64,000 nt of DNA. It comes from Halorubrum sp. JWXQ-INN 858 (GTDB lineage: Archaea; Halobacteriota; Halobacteria; Halobacteriales; Haloferacaceae). The translations under genes were made by a program, and so were the position numbers. How positions within the stretch are numbered: the stretch's first letter is position 1; every line of letters begins with the position of its first letter. The notes beneath the pieces were generated by a model. The model worked only from the letters and a program-made list of their open reading frames with translations. It was not told the origin of the DNA and did no database searches. Positions 1 to 8,100 of the stretch are shown in pieces. The stretch spans positions 29,774 through 93,773 of the forward strand of contig NZ_WUAX01000004.1 of NCBI RefSeq assembly GCF_009806985.1, in the 5' to 3' direction.

Positions 1-870
1 GTCCCGTTCGGCGAGGGCGGCGGGACCGACACGTACGCGAGGCAGGTACAGGGCCCGATGCAGGAGGCGTTCGGCGAGTCGATCGAGATCGACAACCAGC
101 CCGGCGCGGGCGGGCTCAACGGGGCACAGGCCCTCCACGGGGCAGAGCCCAACGGCTACACGATCGGCTCCGTGAACCTCCCGTCGGTCATCACGTCCTG
201 GCTCGTCCAGGAGCCCGACTTCGATATGACCGAGGTCGAGGGCGTCGGCTCGATCGGGCGCTACCCGTTCATGCTGATCGTTAACCCGGCATACGACCAC
301 ATCACGGACCTCGACGAACTCGTCGACGCGTATCAGGACGGCGAGTTCACTCAGTTCGCGATGCAGGGGATCGGCCACTCGACGCACGCCATCGCGCTGC
401 TGCTCCGCGACGAGTACGGGATGGAATGGGAAGACATCGTGCCGTACGACGGCGGTGGCCCCACGAACGAGGCGGTGGCGACCGACGAGGTCCCCGTCGG
501 GATCGCGACGGCGACGTCGGCGCTCGGTCCGTCGGAGGCCGGCGACATCAACGTCGTCGCGAACCTGTCCAGCTCCGAGACGCCCGTCTTCCCGGACATC
601 GCTCCGGCGACCGACCTCGGCTACCCCAACATCGACTTCGTCTCCGAGACCGTGCTCGCGAAGTTCGCGCCGCCGGGGACCGACCAGGACCGCATCGACG
701 TCATCAGCGAGGCGATGGAGACCGCCGTCGGGAGCGACGACGTCCAGGCGTGGTCCGACGACACCGGCAACGCCGTCGACTACACCGATCCCGCCGAGAC
801 CCACGACCTGCTGATCGAGTCGATCGAGAGCATCGAGGACTCGGTCGACCTCGCCCAGCTCCGCGAGTAA
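1..870 (+). CDS. tctC: TctC-like substrate-binding protein of a tripartite carboxylate transporter (5' partial)
   Basis: Extracytoplasmic binding protein of a tripartite tricarboxylate transporter, which captures a carboxylate outside the cell and passes it to the TctA-TctB membrane pair. The frame is open from base 1, so the N-terminus with its export signal lies outside the window; about 289 residues are visible. The visible start VPFGEGGGTDTYAR is the PFxxGGGxD ligand loop of TctC/Bug proteins, and NQPGAGG follows where the second ligand-contacting turn is expected. The C-terminal lobe looks complete. tctB and tctA follow on the same strand. The ligand cannot be read from sequence; the lactate operon next door makes a hydroxycarboxylate plausible. 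Confidence 0.88.
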   Translation, partial: VPFGEGGGTDTYARQVQGPMQEAFGESIEIDNQPGAGGLNGAQALHGAEPNGYTIGSVNLPSVITSWLVQEPDFDMTEVEGVGSIGRYPFMLIVNPAYDHITDLDELVDAYQDGEFTQFAMQGIGHSTHAIALLLRDEYGMEWEDIVPYDGGGPTNEAVATDEVPVGIATATSALGPSEAGDINVVANLSSSETPVFPDIAPATDLGYPNIDFVSETVLAKFAPPGTDQDRIDVISEAMETAVGSDDVQAWSDDTGNAVDYTDPAETHDLLIESIESIEDSVDLAQLRE

Positions 871-883
871 TCGAACCACCGCA

Positions 884-893
884 GTTATAAGCC
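884..893 (+). promoter_or_regulatory. TATA-box promoter before tctB
   Basis: The sequence gttataagcc lies 14 bases after the tctC stop and about 30 bases before the tctB ATG, the spacing expected for a haloarchaeal TATA box and a short leader. It suggests tctBA can be transcribed separately from tctC. Confidence 0.5.
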
Positions 894-920
894 ACCCTCC
901 TCCCTCGATCCGATGATACG

Positions 921-1595
921 ATGAAACAACGAGTAAGCGACGTCCGCGACCGCCTGACGATGGAGCACGTACTCCTCGCGACGTTCATCGGAACGTCGGT
1001 GTACATGCTCGTCGAGTCATACGGGTTCCAGCCGGCGGGAGCGATGTTCCCCCGGTTCACGTCCGTCGCCGTGATCCTTCTCGGGCTGCTCCTCGTGTTC
1101 CGCACGTACCTCCCGACCCCGCTGCAGCGCGTCGTCACCGACTCGGGCGGGATGTTCGACGTCGAACCGGACGTCGGGGACGACGCCGCGGAAGGCGAAG
1201 CGGAGGGATCCGTAGAGGAAACGGAGGGCGTGAAAACGGAGGGCGTGAAAACAGAGGGCGTGGAAGAGGAAGGCGTGGAAGAGGAGGTTGTCGACGGAGC
1301 GAAGGACGCGGAAGGCGGGGCGGCGACGGTCGACGACGACGCGCACGTCGGTCGCGGGACGCTGGTGACCGGCGGGCTCTGTGTGGCGTACCTCTTCGCG
1401 TCGTACCTCGTCGGGATGCTCTGGGCGACTCCCCTGTTCGTGATCGCGTACACGGCGTGGACCCGCCAGCGGTGGTACGCGATCGTCGGGCTCGGGCTCC
1501 TCTCGTTCGGGATCGCGTTCCTGTTTTACGACGTGCTCAACCTGGATATCGCCTCCGGCTGGATACACGAGTGGCTCGTTACGGAGGTCCTGTAG
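921..1595 (+). CDS. tctB: TctB-like small permease with acidic repeat insert
   Basis: Small integral membrane subunit of the tripartite carboxylate transporter (224 residues). Hydrophobic segments are visible at about residues 17-36, 46-60, 148-165 and in two more stretches near the C-terminus. Between the second and third lies a strongly acidic loop (about 75-142) containing a short tandem repeat, EGVKTEGVKTEGVEEEG. Ordinary TctB proteins are about 150-160 residues, so this loop accounts for the extra length. The stop codon is followed at once by the ATG of tctA, implying translational coupling. TctB sequences are poorly conserved, so the assignment rests on topology and on its place between tctC and tctA. 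Confidence 0.82.
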   Translation: MKQRVSDVRDRLTMEHVLLATFIGTSVYMLVESYGFQPAGAMFPRFTSVAVILLGLLLVFRTYLPTPLQRVVTDSGGMFDVEPDVGDDAAEGEAEGSVEETEGVKTEGVKTEGVEEEGVEEEVVDGAKDAEGGAATVDDDAHVGRGTLVTGGLCVAYLFASYLVGMLWATPLFVIAYTAWTRQRWYAIVGLGLLSFGIAFLFYDVLNLDIASGWIHEWLVTEVL

Positions 1596-3104
1596 ATGTC
1601 GCTGTCCGTCTTCGTCGAGGCGTTCTGGACCGTCCTGAGCTGGCCGGTTATCTTCTGGCTCGTCGCCGGCATGCTCATCGGTATCATCGTCGGCTCCCTG
1701 CCGGGGCTCGGGGCCTCGCTCGGGATGGCCATCCTGCTCCCGCTGACGCTCGCGCTCGACGGGATATCGGCGATCATCCTCCTCATCAGCATCTACAGCG
1801 GCGCGATGTACGGCGGGTCGATCGCCGCCATCCTGGTGAACGCACCGGGCACCTCGGCGGCGGCGGCGACGACGTTCGACGGCTACCCGATGTCCAGACA
1901 GGGGAAGGCAGTCACCGCGCTGTCGCTGTCGGCGACCTCCTCGGCGCTGGCCGGATTCATCACGGTCGCGGCGCTGATCGTCGCGTCTCCGGTGTTGATC
2001 ACCGTCGTCCGGATGTTCGGCTCGCCCGAATACTTCCTCATCGCCATCCTCGGGTTGGCGATGATCACGATCGTCGCACAGGGGGCGATGGTCAAGGGGC
2101 TCATAGCCGGCTTCTTCGGGCTCTCGTTGACGACCGTCGGGTCCGCCCCGATGACCGCCGACGTTCGGTACACGTTCGACTACTTCGCGCTGTTCGACGG
2201 CGTCTCGTTCGTCGCGGCGCTGATCGGGCTGTTCGCCGTCGCCGAGATGCTGAAGCTCGCGGGCGAACGCGGCGGGATCTCGAAAGGCGAGGTGCGGATG
2301 GGCGGCGACGTGCTCCCGGCGGTCAAGTCCGTCCTCAACCACCCGGTGACGCTGCTCAAGTCCGCGTTCCTCGGGATGGGGATCGGCGCGATCCCCGGCG
2401 CGGGGTCGACCGTCTCGAACTTCGTCGCGTACACCGAAGCGGTCCGGTCGTCCGACGACCCCGGGTCCTTCGGCCACGGGAACGAAGTGGGCGTGATCGC
2501 CTCGGAGGCGTCGAACAACGGCACGATCGGCGGGTCGGTGGTGCCGGCGATCGCCTTCGGGATCCCGGGCAGCGCCGCGACGGCCGTGCTCATCGGCGGG
2601 CTGATCATGCACGGACTCGTCCCAGGCCCGGAGCTGTTCGACGCGGACGCGAACCTGATCGTCACCTACTCCGTCTTCATCGCGCTGCTCCTCGGGAACG
2701 TCATCATCCTCGCCGTGGGGCTCGGGCTGGTGACTCGCGCCGGCTATCTGACGCGGATCGACACGAAGTACATCATCCCGATGATCATCGCGCTCGCGTT
2801 CCTCGGCGCGTTCGCGCTCCGGTCGGGCAACTGGTTCGACGTGGTGACGATCGTGGCGCTCGGCATCATGGGGTACTACATGAAGCGGTACAACTACTCG
2901 ATCATCGCGTTCGTCCTCGGGGTCGTCCTCGGGTCGATCGCCGAGGAGAACCTCTACCGGTCCGTGATCCTCTCGCGACGGGTCGACTTCCCCGTCGACC
3001 TCCCGGTGTCGATCTTCTTCGTCCGCCCGATCTCGCTGCTGCTGCTGGTCGGGATCGTGGTGCTACTGATCGGCCCGATCGTTCGCCCGTACCTCGATCG
3101 ATAA
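1596..3104 (+). CDS. tctA: TctA large permease subunit
   Basis: Large membrane subunit (502 residues, the usual TctA length) of the tripartite carboxylate transporter, forming the cation-coupled translocation path. About a dozen hydrophobic segments are visible. The paired family signatures are present: GSLPGLGASLGMAI near residue 30, and GIGAIPGAGSTVSNFVAY near residue 265, the inverted-repeat counterparts of the substrate/ion site. It starts on the base after the tctB stop. No terminator is visible, but a separate TATA box precedes lutC, so the transporter and lactate genes are probably adjacent transcription units. Confidence 0.95.
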   Translation: MSLSVFVEAFWTVLSWPVIFWLVAGMLIGIIVGSLPGLGASLGMAILLPLTLALDGISAIILLISIYSGAMYGGSIAAILVNAPGTSAAAATTFDGYPMSRQGKAVTALSLSATSSALAGFITVAALIVASPVLITVVRMFGSPEYFLIAILGLAMITIVAQGAMVKGLIAGFFGLSLTTVGSAPMTADVRYTFDYFALFDGVSFVAALIGLFAVAEMLKLAGERGGISKGEVRMGGDVLPAVKSVLNHPVTLLKSAFLGMGIGAIPGAGSTVSNFVAYTEAVRSSDDPGSFGHGNEVGVIASEASNNGTIGGSVVPAIAFGIPGSAATAVLIGGLIMHGLVPGPELFDADANLIVTYSVFIALLLGNVIILAVGLGLVTRAGYLTRIDTKYIIPMIIALAFLGAFALRSGNWFDVVTIVALGIMGYYMKRYNYSIIAFVLGVVLGSIAEENLYRSVILSRRVDFPVDLPVSIFFVRPISLLLLVGIVVLLIGPIVRPYLDR

Positions 3105-3131
3105 CGGATCCCGACGAGGGACACCCCTACA

Positions 3132-3141
3132 ACGATATACT
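3132..3141 (+). promoter_or_regulatory. TATA-box promoter of the lut operon
   Basis: The sequence acgatatact sits about 22-30 bases before the lutC ATG, as expected for a leaderless haloarchaeal transcript. It is the only A/T-rich element in the 57-base gap after tctA. Confidence 0.5.
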
Positions 3142-3161
3142 TCCGGGCGCTTTCGACGGAT

Positions 3162-3689
3162 ATGAGCCACGCTAGCGGATCGATCGTGGAGCGGTTCACG
3201 TCGGCGCTCGCCGACCTCGACGTGCCCGTCACGCGGACCACGCCGACCGACTGCGCCGCGACGATCGCGGGGATCGTCGCGGAGCCAGTCGTCGGCGTCG
3301 AGCTCCCGTTCGAGGGGGTCACGCTCCCGGGAGTCGTCGACACCGACCCGAGCCCGTCGTCGCTGGAGGCGGCACGCACCGGGGTCACGCCCGCGTCGTT
3401 CGGGATCGCCGACTACGGCAGCGTCGCGCTGACGGCCACCCCCGACGGGAGCGAGCCGGTGAGCCTGTTCGTCGACCGCCACGTGGCGGTGCTCCGCCGA
3501 CGCGATCTCCTCCCGGACATGCCGACCGCCTTCGAGCGGCTCGGCCCCGCGCTGCGGGCGGGCGACAGCGTCGTGTTGGCGACGGGGCCGAGCGCGACGG
3601 CAGACATGGGCGAGCTCGTCCGCGGCGCACACGGACCGAAGGAGGTCCACGTCGTGCTCGTGGACGACGAGGGGGCGACCGATGAGTAG
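3162..3689 (+). CDS. lutC: LutC-type LUD-domain protein
   Basis: LUD-domain subunit of the LutABC L-lactate oxidation system (175 residues). LutC and LutB share this fold; together with LutA they oxidise L-lactate to pyruvate through iron-sulfur chemistry. The family features seen are the GIADYGSVALTATPDG stretch, which matches the conserved E/D-x-G-S/T-hydrophobic pattern of LUD proteins, and the C-terminal AHGPKEVHVVLVDDEG (LxGxRPxxL...ivl.d). The last eight bases overlap the start of the LutB-LutA fusion, so the two are translationally coupled. Assignment to LutC is by size and neighbour; the family is otherwise broad. Confidence 0.88.
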   Translation: MSHASGSIVERFTSALADLDVPVTRTTPTDCAATIAGIVAEPVVGVELPFEGVTLPGVVDTDPSPSSLEAARTGVTPASFGIADYGSVALTATPDGSEPVSLFVDRHVAVLRRRDLLPDMPTAFERLGPALRAGDSVVLATGPSATADMGELVRGAHGPKEVHVVLVDDEGATDE

Positions 3690-5904
3690 CTCGCGCGAGG
3701 AGCGGGCGGCACGCATCCGCCACCTGCTCGACACGGAGGGCTCCGCGGTCGGCGAGAACACCCGCGGGTTCAACCGGGGACGATACGACGCCGTCGCCGA
3801 CCTCGAGGCGTACGAGTCGCTGAAGGATCGTGCCCGAGCGATCAAGGCGGACGCGATCGCGGACCTCCCCGCGCTCGTCGAATCCGTCACGGAGGCCGTG
3901 GAGTCGAACGGCGGGACCGTGTACCTCGCCGACGACGCCGACGACGCGAACCGGTACATCCGCGAGGTCGTCGCCGACCGTGACGCCGACCGGCTCGTCA
4001 AATCGAAGTCGATGACCAGCGAGGAGCTCGAGGTGAACGACGCGCTCGCGGCCGACGGCGTCGACGTCGTCGAAACGGACCTCGGCGAGTGGGTGTTACA
4101 GGTCGCCGACGAGGCGCCCTCCCACATCGTCGCGCCCGCGATCCACAAGTCCCGCGCCGACATCGCCCGCCTGTTCAACGAGCGCTTCGACCCCGACGAG
4201 CCGCTCGAGACCGCCGCCGAGCTGACCGCCTTCGCCCGGGAGCGGCTCGGCGAGCTGATCGCGGACGCCGACGTCGGGATGACCGGCGCGAACTTCATCA
4301 CCGCCGACTCCGGGACGATCGTACTCGTCACGAGCGAGGGGAACGCCCGCAAGTCCGCGGTCGTGCCGGACACGCACGTCGCCGTCGCCGGCGTCGAGAA
4401 GATCGTCCCGTCCGTGGAGGACGTTTCGCCGTTCATCGAGCTCATCGGCCGGTCCGGCACCGGACAGGACATCACCTCCTACGTGTCGCTGCTGACGCCG
4501 CCGGTCGACTCGCCGGTCGTCGACGCCGGCGAGCCCGACGTCGCGCTCGCCGACCGCGACGACGACCGCGAGTTCCATCTCGTGTTGATCGACAACGGGC
4601 GGTTCGACCTCCGCGAGGACGACGAGCTCCGCGAGACCCTGTACTGTATCCGGTGTTCGGCGTGTGCGAACTCCTGTGCGAACTTCCAGGCGGTCGGCGG
4701 CCACGCCTTCGGCGGCGAGACGTACACCGGCGGGATCGCGACGGGCTGGGAGGCCGGCGTCCACGGCTACGACAGCGCCGCCGAGTTCAACGACCTCTGT
4801 ACGGGCTGTTCCCGCTGTGTGAACCAGTGTCCCGTGGGGATCGACATCCCGTGGATAAACACGGTCGTCCGCGATCGGCTCAACCGCGCGGGCGACGACG
4901 GCCGGTTCGACGCCCTCTACGCGGAGCTCACCCCCGACGCGGAGCCGGGCGGGCTCGATCTGGGCAAGCGGCTGTTCGGGAACTACGGGACCCTCGCCCG
5001 CGTCGGGAGCGCGACCGCCCCCGTCTCGAACTGGGTCGCCTCGCTCCCGCCGACCCGCGCGCTGCTCGAACGGGTCGCCGGCGTCGACCGCCGCCGCGAC
5101 CTCCCGACGTTCGAGCGGACGACGCTCCGCGACTGGTTCGCGGCGCGCGGGGGGTGTCGGGTGGACGAGGCGAGCGCGACCCGGTCGGCCGCCCTGTACG
5201 CCGACGTGTACACGAACCACGTCGACGTCGACCGTGGCCGGGCGGCGGTGCGAACCCTCGAAGCCCTCGACGTCCACGTCCGGCTGCCGTCGGTCCCCGA
5301 GAGCGGGCGTGCCCCGTTCTCGCAGGGAATGATCGCCACCGCGAAGGAAGCGGCCGAGGGCGTCCACGACGCGCTCCGTGCGGACCTCGAGGCCGGGCGC
5401 GACGTCGTCGTGATCGAGCCGTCCGATCTGGCGATGTTCCGCACGGAGTACGGGAAGCTGCTGCCGGCGGCGGACGCCGACGCGCTCGCCGCGGGGAGTT
5501 ACGAGCTGTTCGAGTACGTCTACGGGCTCGCGGAGAACGGGGCCGACCTCGAGGTACTGACCGGCGGTCCCGAGCCGGTCGCCTATCACGCCCACTGTCA
5601 ACAGCGGACCCTCGGGCTGGAGGCGTACACGACGGCGGTCCTCGACCGGCTCGGCTACGACGTCGTCGAGAGCGACGTCGAGTGCTGTGGGATGGCCGGG
5701 AGCTTCGGCTACAAGCGCGAGTACTACGAGTTGAGCATGGACGTCGGGAAACACCTCGGCGACCGGTTCGCGGCGGCCGACGCGCGCGACAGGACGGTCG
5801 TCGCGAGCGGCACCTCCTGTGGCGAGCAGCTCGACGACCTGCTCGACCGCGGGTCGCGACACCCCGTCGAACTCGTCGCCCCCGACCGCCGGAGCGAGAG
5901 GTAG
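3682..5904 (+). CDS. lutB: LutB-LutA fusion, iron-sulfur lactate oxidation protein
   Basis: A 740-residue fusion of the LutB and LutA parts of the L-lactate utilisation complex. Residues about 1-300 are a LUD domain (including GMTGANFITADSGTIVLVT). Two ferredoxin clusters follow: CIRCSACANSC near 318 and CTGCSRCVNQCP near 374. The C-terminal 250 residues are a cysteine-rich CCG region. Its second half keeps the ligands (HAHCQQRTLG, ECCGMAGSFGY, SGTSCGEQL). In the first half the equivalent positions read ESGRAPFSQGM and EPSDLAMFRTEY, so the cysteines expected there are gone. Only one CCG cluster is therefore likely. The protein is cytoplasmic and probably passes electrons to a membrane acceptor. 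The exact substrate (lactate versus another hydroxy acid) is inferred. Confidence 0.9.
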   Translation: MSSSREERAARIRHLLDTEGSAVGENTRGFNRGRYDAVADLEAYESLKDRARAIKADAIADLPALVESVTEAVESNGGTVYLADDADDANRYIREVVADRDADRLVKSKSMTSEELEVNDALAADGVDVVETDLGEWVLQVADEAPSHIVAPAIHKSRADIARLFNERFDPDEPLETAAELTAFARERLGELIADADVGMTGANFITADSGTIVLVTSEGNARKSAVVPDTHVAVAGVEKIVPSVEDVSPFIELIGRSGTGQDITSYVSLLTPPVDSPVVDAGEPDVALADRDDDREFHLVLIDNGRFDLREDDELRETLYCIRCSACANSCANFQAVGGHAFGGETYTGGIATGWEAGVHGYDSAAEFNDLCTGCSRCVNQCPVGIDIPWINTVVRDRLNRAGDDGRFDALYAELTPDAEPGGLDLGKRLFGNYGTLARVGSATAPVSNWVASLPPTRALLERVAGVDRRRDLPTFERTTLRDWFAARGGCRVDEASATRSAALYADVYTNHVDVDRGRAAVRTLEALDVHVRLPSVPESGRAPFSQGMIATAKEAAEGVHDALRADLEAGRDVVVIEPSDLAMFRTEYGKLLPAADADALAAGSYELFEYVYGLAENGADLEVLTGGPEPVAYHAHCQQRTLGLEAYTTAVLDRLGYDVVESDVECCGMAGSFGYKREYYELSMDVGKHLGDRFAAADARDRTVVASGTSCGEQLDDLLDRGSRHPVELVAPDRRSER

Positions 5905-5938
5905 GGTCCGCCGATCCGGGCGGCGGCCGAATCGACGG

Positions 5939-6487
5939 TCAGCCGGGGACGCGGACCACGACGCGACGCTCCACCGTCCCGTCCGGCGTCGTCGTTCGGA
6001 CGTCGAACGCGGCGGCGAGCACGACCGGCTCGCCCGCCCGGTCCTGCACGACCACGCCCCCGTGAACGGTCGGCTCCGCGAAGTCGCCGGCGACGCCGGA
6101 GCGCCAGCGACCGTCCGTGACCCACTCCTCTGCGACCCCCGGAGCGTACGCGATCCGGGCGGCGGTGCCCTGCTCTATCCGTGCGGTCTCCAGACGGCCG
6201 AGGTCCGCGTCGACGTGGCTACGGAACGCGGCGGCCGCGGCCCCGTTTCCGCCGGGATCCGTCCCGTCGACGGCCGATCCGCCCTCGGAGACGGCTCGTT
6301 CGAGCGCGCGGTCGAGGTCCTCCCCGACCGCGGGGCCGGTGGGCTCGGCGGCGACGTCGCCGGCGTAGCCGAGCTGGAGGTACGCCAGGACGAGGGGGAA
6401 CAGCGCCATGGCGATCGCCGCCGCCGCGACGAGGACGAGCTGTCCGCGGTCGCGACCGCCGACGAACGCGAGCCGGCGATCGGTCAC
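5939..6487 (-). CDS. Small pilin-like exported protein (last gene of the Tad-like operon)
   Basis: Protein of about 182 residues with an N-terminal hydrophobic segment behind a charged start (GRDRGQLVLVAAAAIAMALF), the layout of archaeal minor pilins that are cleaved and incorporated into a type IV pilus-like structure. The rest is predicted extracytoplasmic, with no enzyme motif. It closes a seven-gene minus-strand operon with a secretion ATPase and a TadC-type platform. Two GTG codons could start it, at 6496 and 6487; the second overlaps the upstream stop as GTGA, the usual coupling arrangement, and is preferred. I know no function for the family; its role is inferred from position and topology. 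Confidence 0.8.
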   Translation of the reverse strand: MTDRRLAFVGGRDRGQLVLVAAAAIAMALFPLVLAYLQLGYAGDVAAEPTGPAVGEDLDRALERAVSEGGSAVDGTDPGGNGAAAAAFRSHVDADLGRLETARIEQGTAARIAYAPGVAEEWVTDGRWRSGVAGDFAEPTVHGGVVVQDRAGEPVVLAAAFDVRTTTPDGTVERRVVVRVPG

Positions 6488-6924
6488 GCGTACCACACCT
6501 CCACGGCGACCTCCCCGACGGGCGTCACGGCCGTTGCCCGCCCGACGGTGACGCCGCGCGGCGGGTCGACACCGACCGTCCCCGCGGGCGTCGTCACCCG
6601 GTACAGGAGGTTGTCCGGGAGGAGACCGTCGACGCGTCGGTCCAGGGCGGCGAGGTCGTCGTCGAACGCCGCCCGATCCCCCGTGTGGACGGCGGGGCCG
6701 TCGCCGCCGTCGGGCGGCTCGTTCGCGAGTATCGTCGACGCGTCCGTGGCGTACGTGTCGAGCTGTGCTTCCGTCGTTCCGGGATCCGGCAGGGCCAGGC
6801 CGAAGCTCGCCGCGACGGTCAAGACGAAGACGACGCCGACCGCGGCCTCGACGAGCGACAGTGAGAGCTGTCCACGGTCGTCCGGCGCCCGCGACCCGCG
6901 TCCGGGACGAAGCCGCTCAGTCAT
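6484..6924 (-). CDS. Small pilin-like exported protein
   Basis: A 146-residue protein with a single N-terminal hydrophobic helix (LSLSLVEAAVGVVFVLTVAA after DDRGQ). The glutamate two to three residues into the helix (SLVEAAVG) resembles the Glu5-type position of type IV pilins. The remainder is short and polar, with no recognisable domain. Its stop overlaps the next gene, and its start overlaps the previous gene by eight bases, so it is translationally coupled within the pilus operon. Probably a minor pilin or pseudopilin of the Tad-like machine; the specific role is unknown. Confidence 0.8.
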   Translation of the reverse strand: MTERLRPGRGSRAPDDRGQLSLSLVEAAVGVVFVLTVAASFGLALPDPGTTEAQLDTYATDASTILANEPPDGGDGPAVHTGDRAAFDDDLAALDRRVDGLLPDNLLYRVTTPAGTVGVDPPRGVTVGRATAVTPVGEVAVEVWYA

Positions 6925-7597
6925 CGACGGTCACCGCCAGAACGCCGCGTTCGACCGCTTCCGCGTCCGCCTCGACGGTCACCCGGCCGCCGTCGCCGGC
7001 GGCGGTCACCGTGGACGGTCCGTAGCGGTCGGTGGCGACGCGGATCGGCTCGCCGCCTGAAGCCGGCTCGTGGGCGACGATTCGTCCGTCGACGCGGACG
7101 GCGTCGACCGCGCCGTCGACGTGGAGGACGATCGATCGAGTTCGGGACGGAACCGTGACCGAATCGTCGTCCCGGGTGCTCGTCGCGGCCCGCCAGGGCT
7201 CGGTCGACGCGAGGAGCACGAGCCGGCGAACCGTCGTTCCGCCGCCCGGGTCGCCCCGTTCGAGAACGACGACGCCGCCGACTCGGACCCTGACGTCGGC
7301 GTCCGCCACGGCGGGAACGAGAGATGCGAGGGAAGCGACCGACAGGTCGGCCGTGGCGTCGGCGTCGAGGACGTTCTGGCGGCGCGTGTGGGTCGCGTCC
7401 GCAGCGACGAGCCGGTCGGCCGCCGACACCGCGGTCGCGCGCTCGCCGGCGTCGCGCTCCGCCCCGAGGTACGCCCCCTCGGCCATGGCGATCGTCATCC
7501 CCGTCACCGCCGTGAGCACGACGAGCGCGACCGCGACGACCGGTAGGTTCGCCTGTGCCCTATCGATCGAGCACGAGGGCGGGTCGCGTGCGGTCAT
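6917..7597 (-). CDS. Pilin-like exported protein
   Basis: A 226-residue protein beginning with a short basic leader and a hydrophobic helix (QANLPVVAVALVVLTAVTG, about residues 15-35). The QAN just before the helix is the kind of processing site seen in haloarchaeal type IV pilins. The exposed part is rich in Val, Ala, Arg and Asp with probable beta strands and no catalytic motif. It overlaps its upstream neighbour by four bases and its downstream neighbour by eight. The context points to a minor pilin or an adaptor of the secretion/pilus platform. Confidence 0.8.
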   Translation of the reverse strand: MTARDPPSCSIDRAQANLPVVAVALVVLTAVTGMTIAMAEGAYLGAERDAGERATAVSAADRLVAADATHTRRQNVLDADATADLSVASLASLVPAVADADVRVRVGGVVVLERGDPGGGTTVRRLVLLASTEPWRAATSTRDDDSVTVPSRTRSIVLHVDGAVDAVRVDGRIVAHEPASGGEPIRVATDRYGPSTVTAAGDGGRVTVEADAEAVERGVLAVTVDD

Positions 7598-8100
7598 CGC
7601 CCGTCCACCAACCTGATGACGACCCCGTCCGCCCCCGACGCGGGTTCGATCACGACCGTCCCGTCGCCGCCCGTCACCGCCCCGTCGACGGCGACGACGT
7701 GAGGCGGGAGCGCGAGCGAACGCGACCCCTCGACCGAGGAGTGCGGGTGCCGGAGTTCGAGACGAGGCGGCTCGGACGCGGGGTCGACCGCCGCGATCCG
7801 ATAGCCGTCGGACCGGATCGTCGTCGGGAGGTCGATCCGCCGCTCCGCGCGGACTCCGGTCGCGTTCGCGGGGACGGCGACCTCCACCTCGTTCGCCGCC
7901 TCGACGAGGGTCCGATCGCCGACCTCCGCCGCCGTGGCCGACCGGTAGTCGGGGACCACCCCCGCGTACAGCCCGGTCGTCAACACGCCGATGAACAGCA
8001 CCACGACCGCCGCCTCGAGCGACTTGGCGACCATGGGCGTGCTCGCTCGGTTCGTCCGGGGGCGGGCTCGCGCCGCCGTTCGCCGAGGCCGTTCACCCAT
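7594..8100 (-). CDS. Pilin-like exported protein
   Basis: A 168-residue protein with an Arg-rich N-terminus followed by one hydrophobic helix at about 25-48 (AKSLEAAVVVLFIGVLTTGL), again with a Glu near the helix start as in type IV pilins. The remainder is predicted extracytoplasmic and beta-rich. The stop codon overlaps the next gene by four bases and the start overlaps the preceding gene by eight. No named domain is recognised. The ATG at residue 23 (MVAKSLE) is a possible alternative start that would leave almost no leader. Confidence 0.78.
   Translation of the reverse strand: MGERPRRTAARARPRTNRASTPMVAKSLEAAVVVLFIGVLTTGLYAGVVPDYRSATAAEVGDRTLVEAANEVEVAVPANATGVRAERRIDLPTTIRSDGYRIAAVDPASEPPRLELRHPHSSVEGSRSLALPPHVVAVDGAVTGGDGTVVIEPASGADGVVIRLVDGR

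Noticed and set aside
1457..3175. A 572-codon plus-strand open frame overlapping tctA
   Set aside because: It is an Arg-rich shadow in another phase of tctA, typical of very GC-rich DNA, and has no motif; tctA itself has clear membrane segments and signatures.
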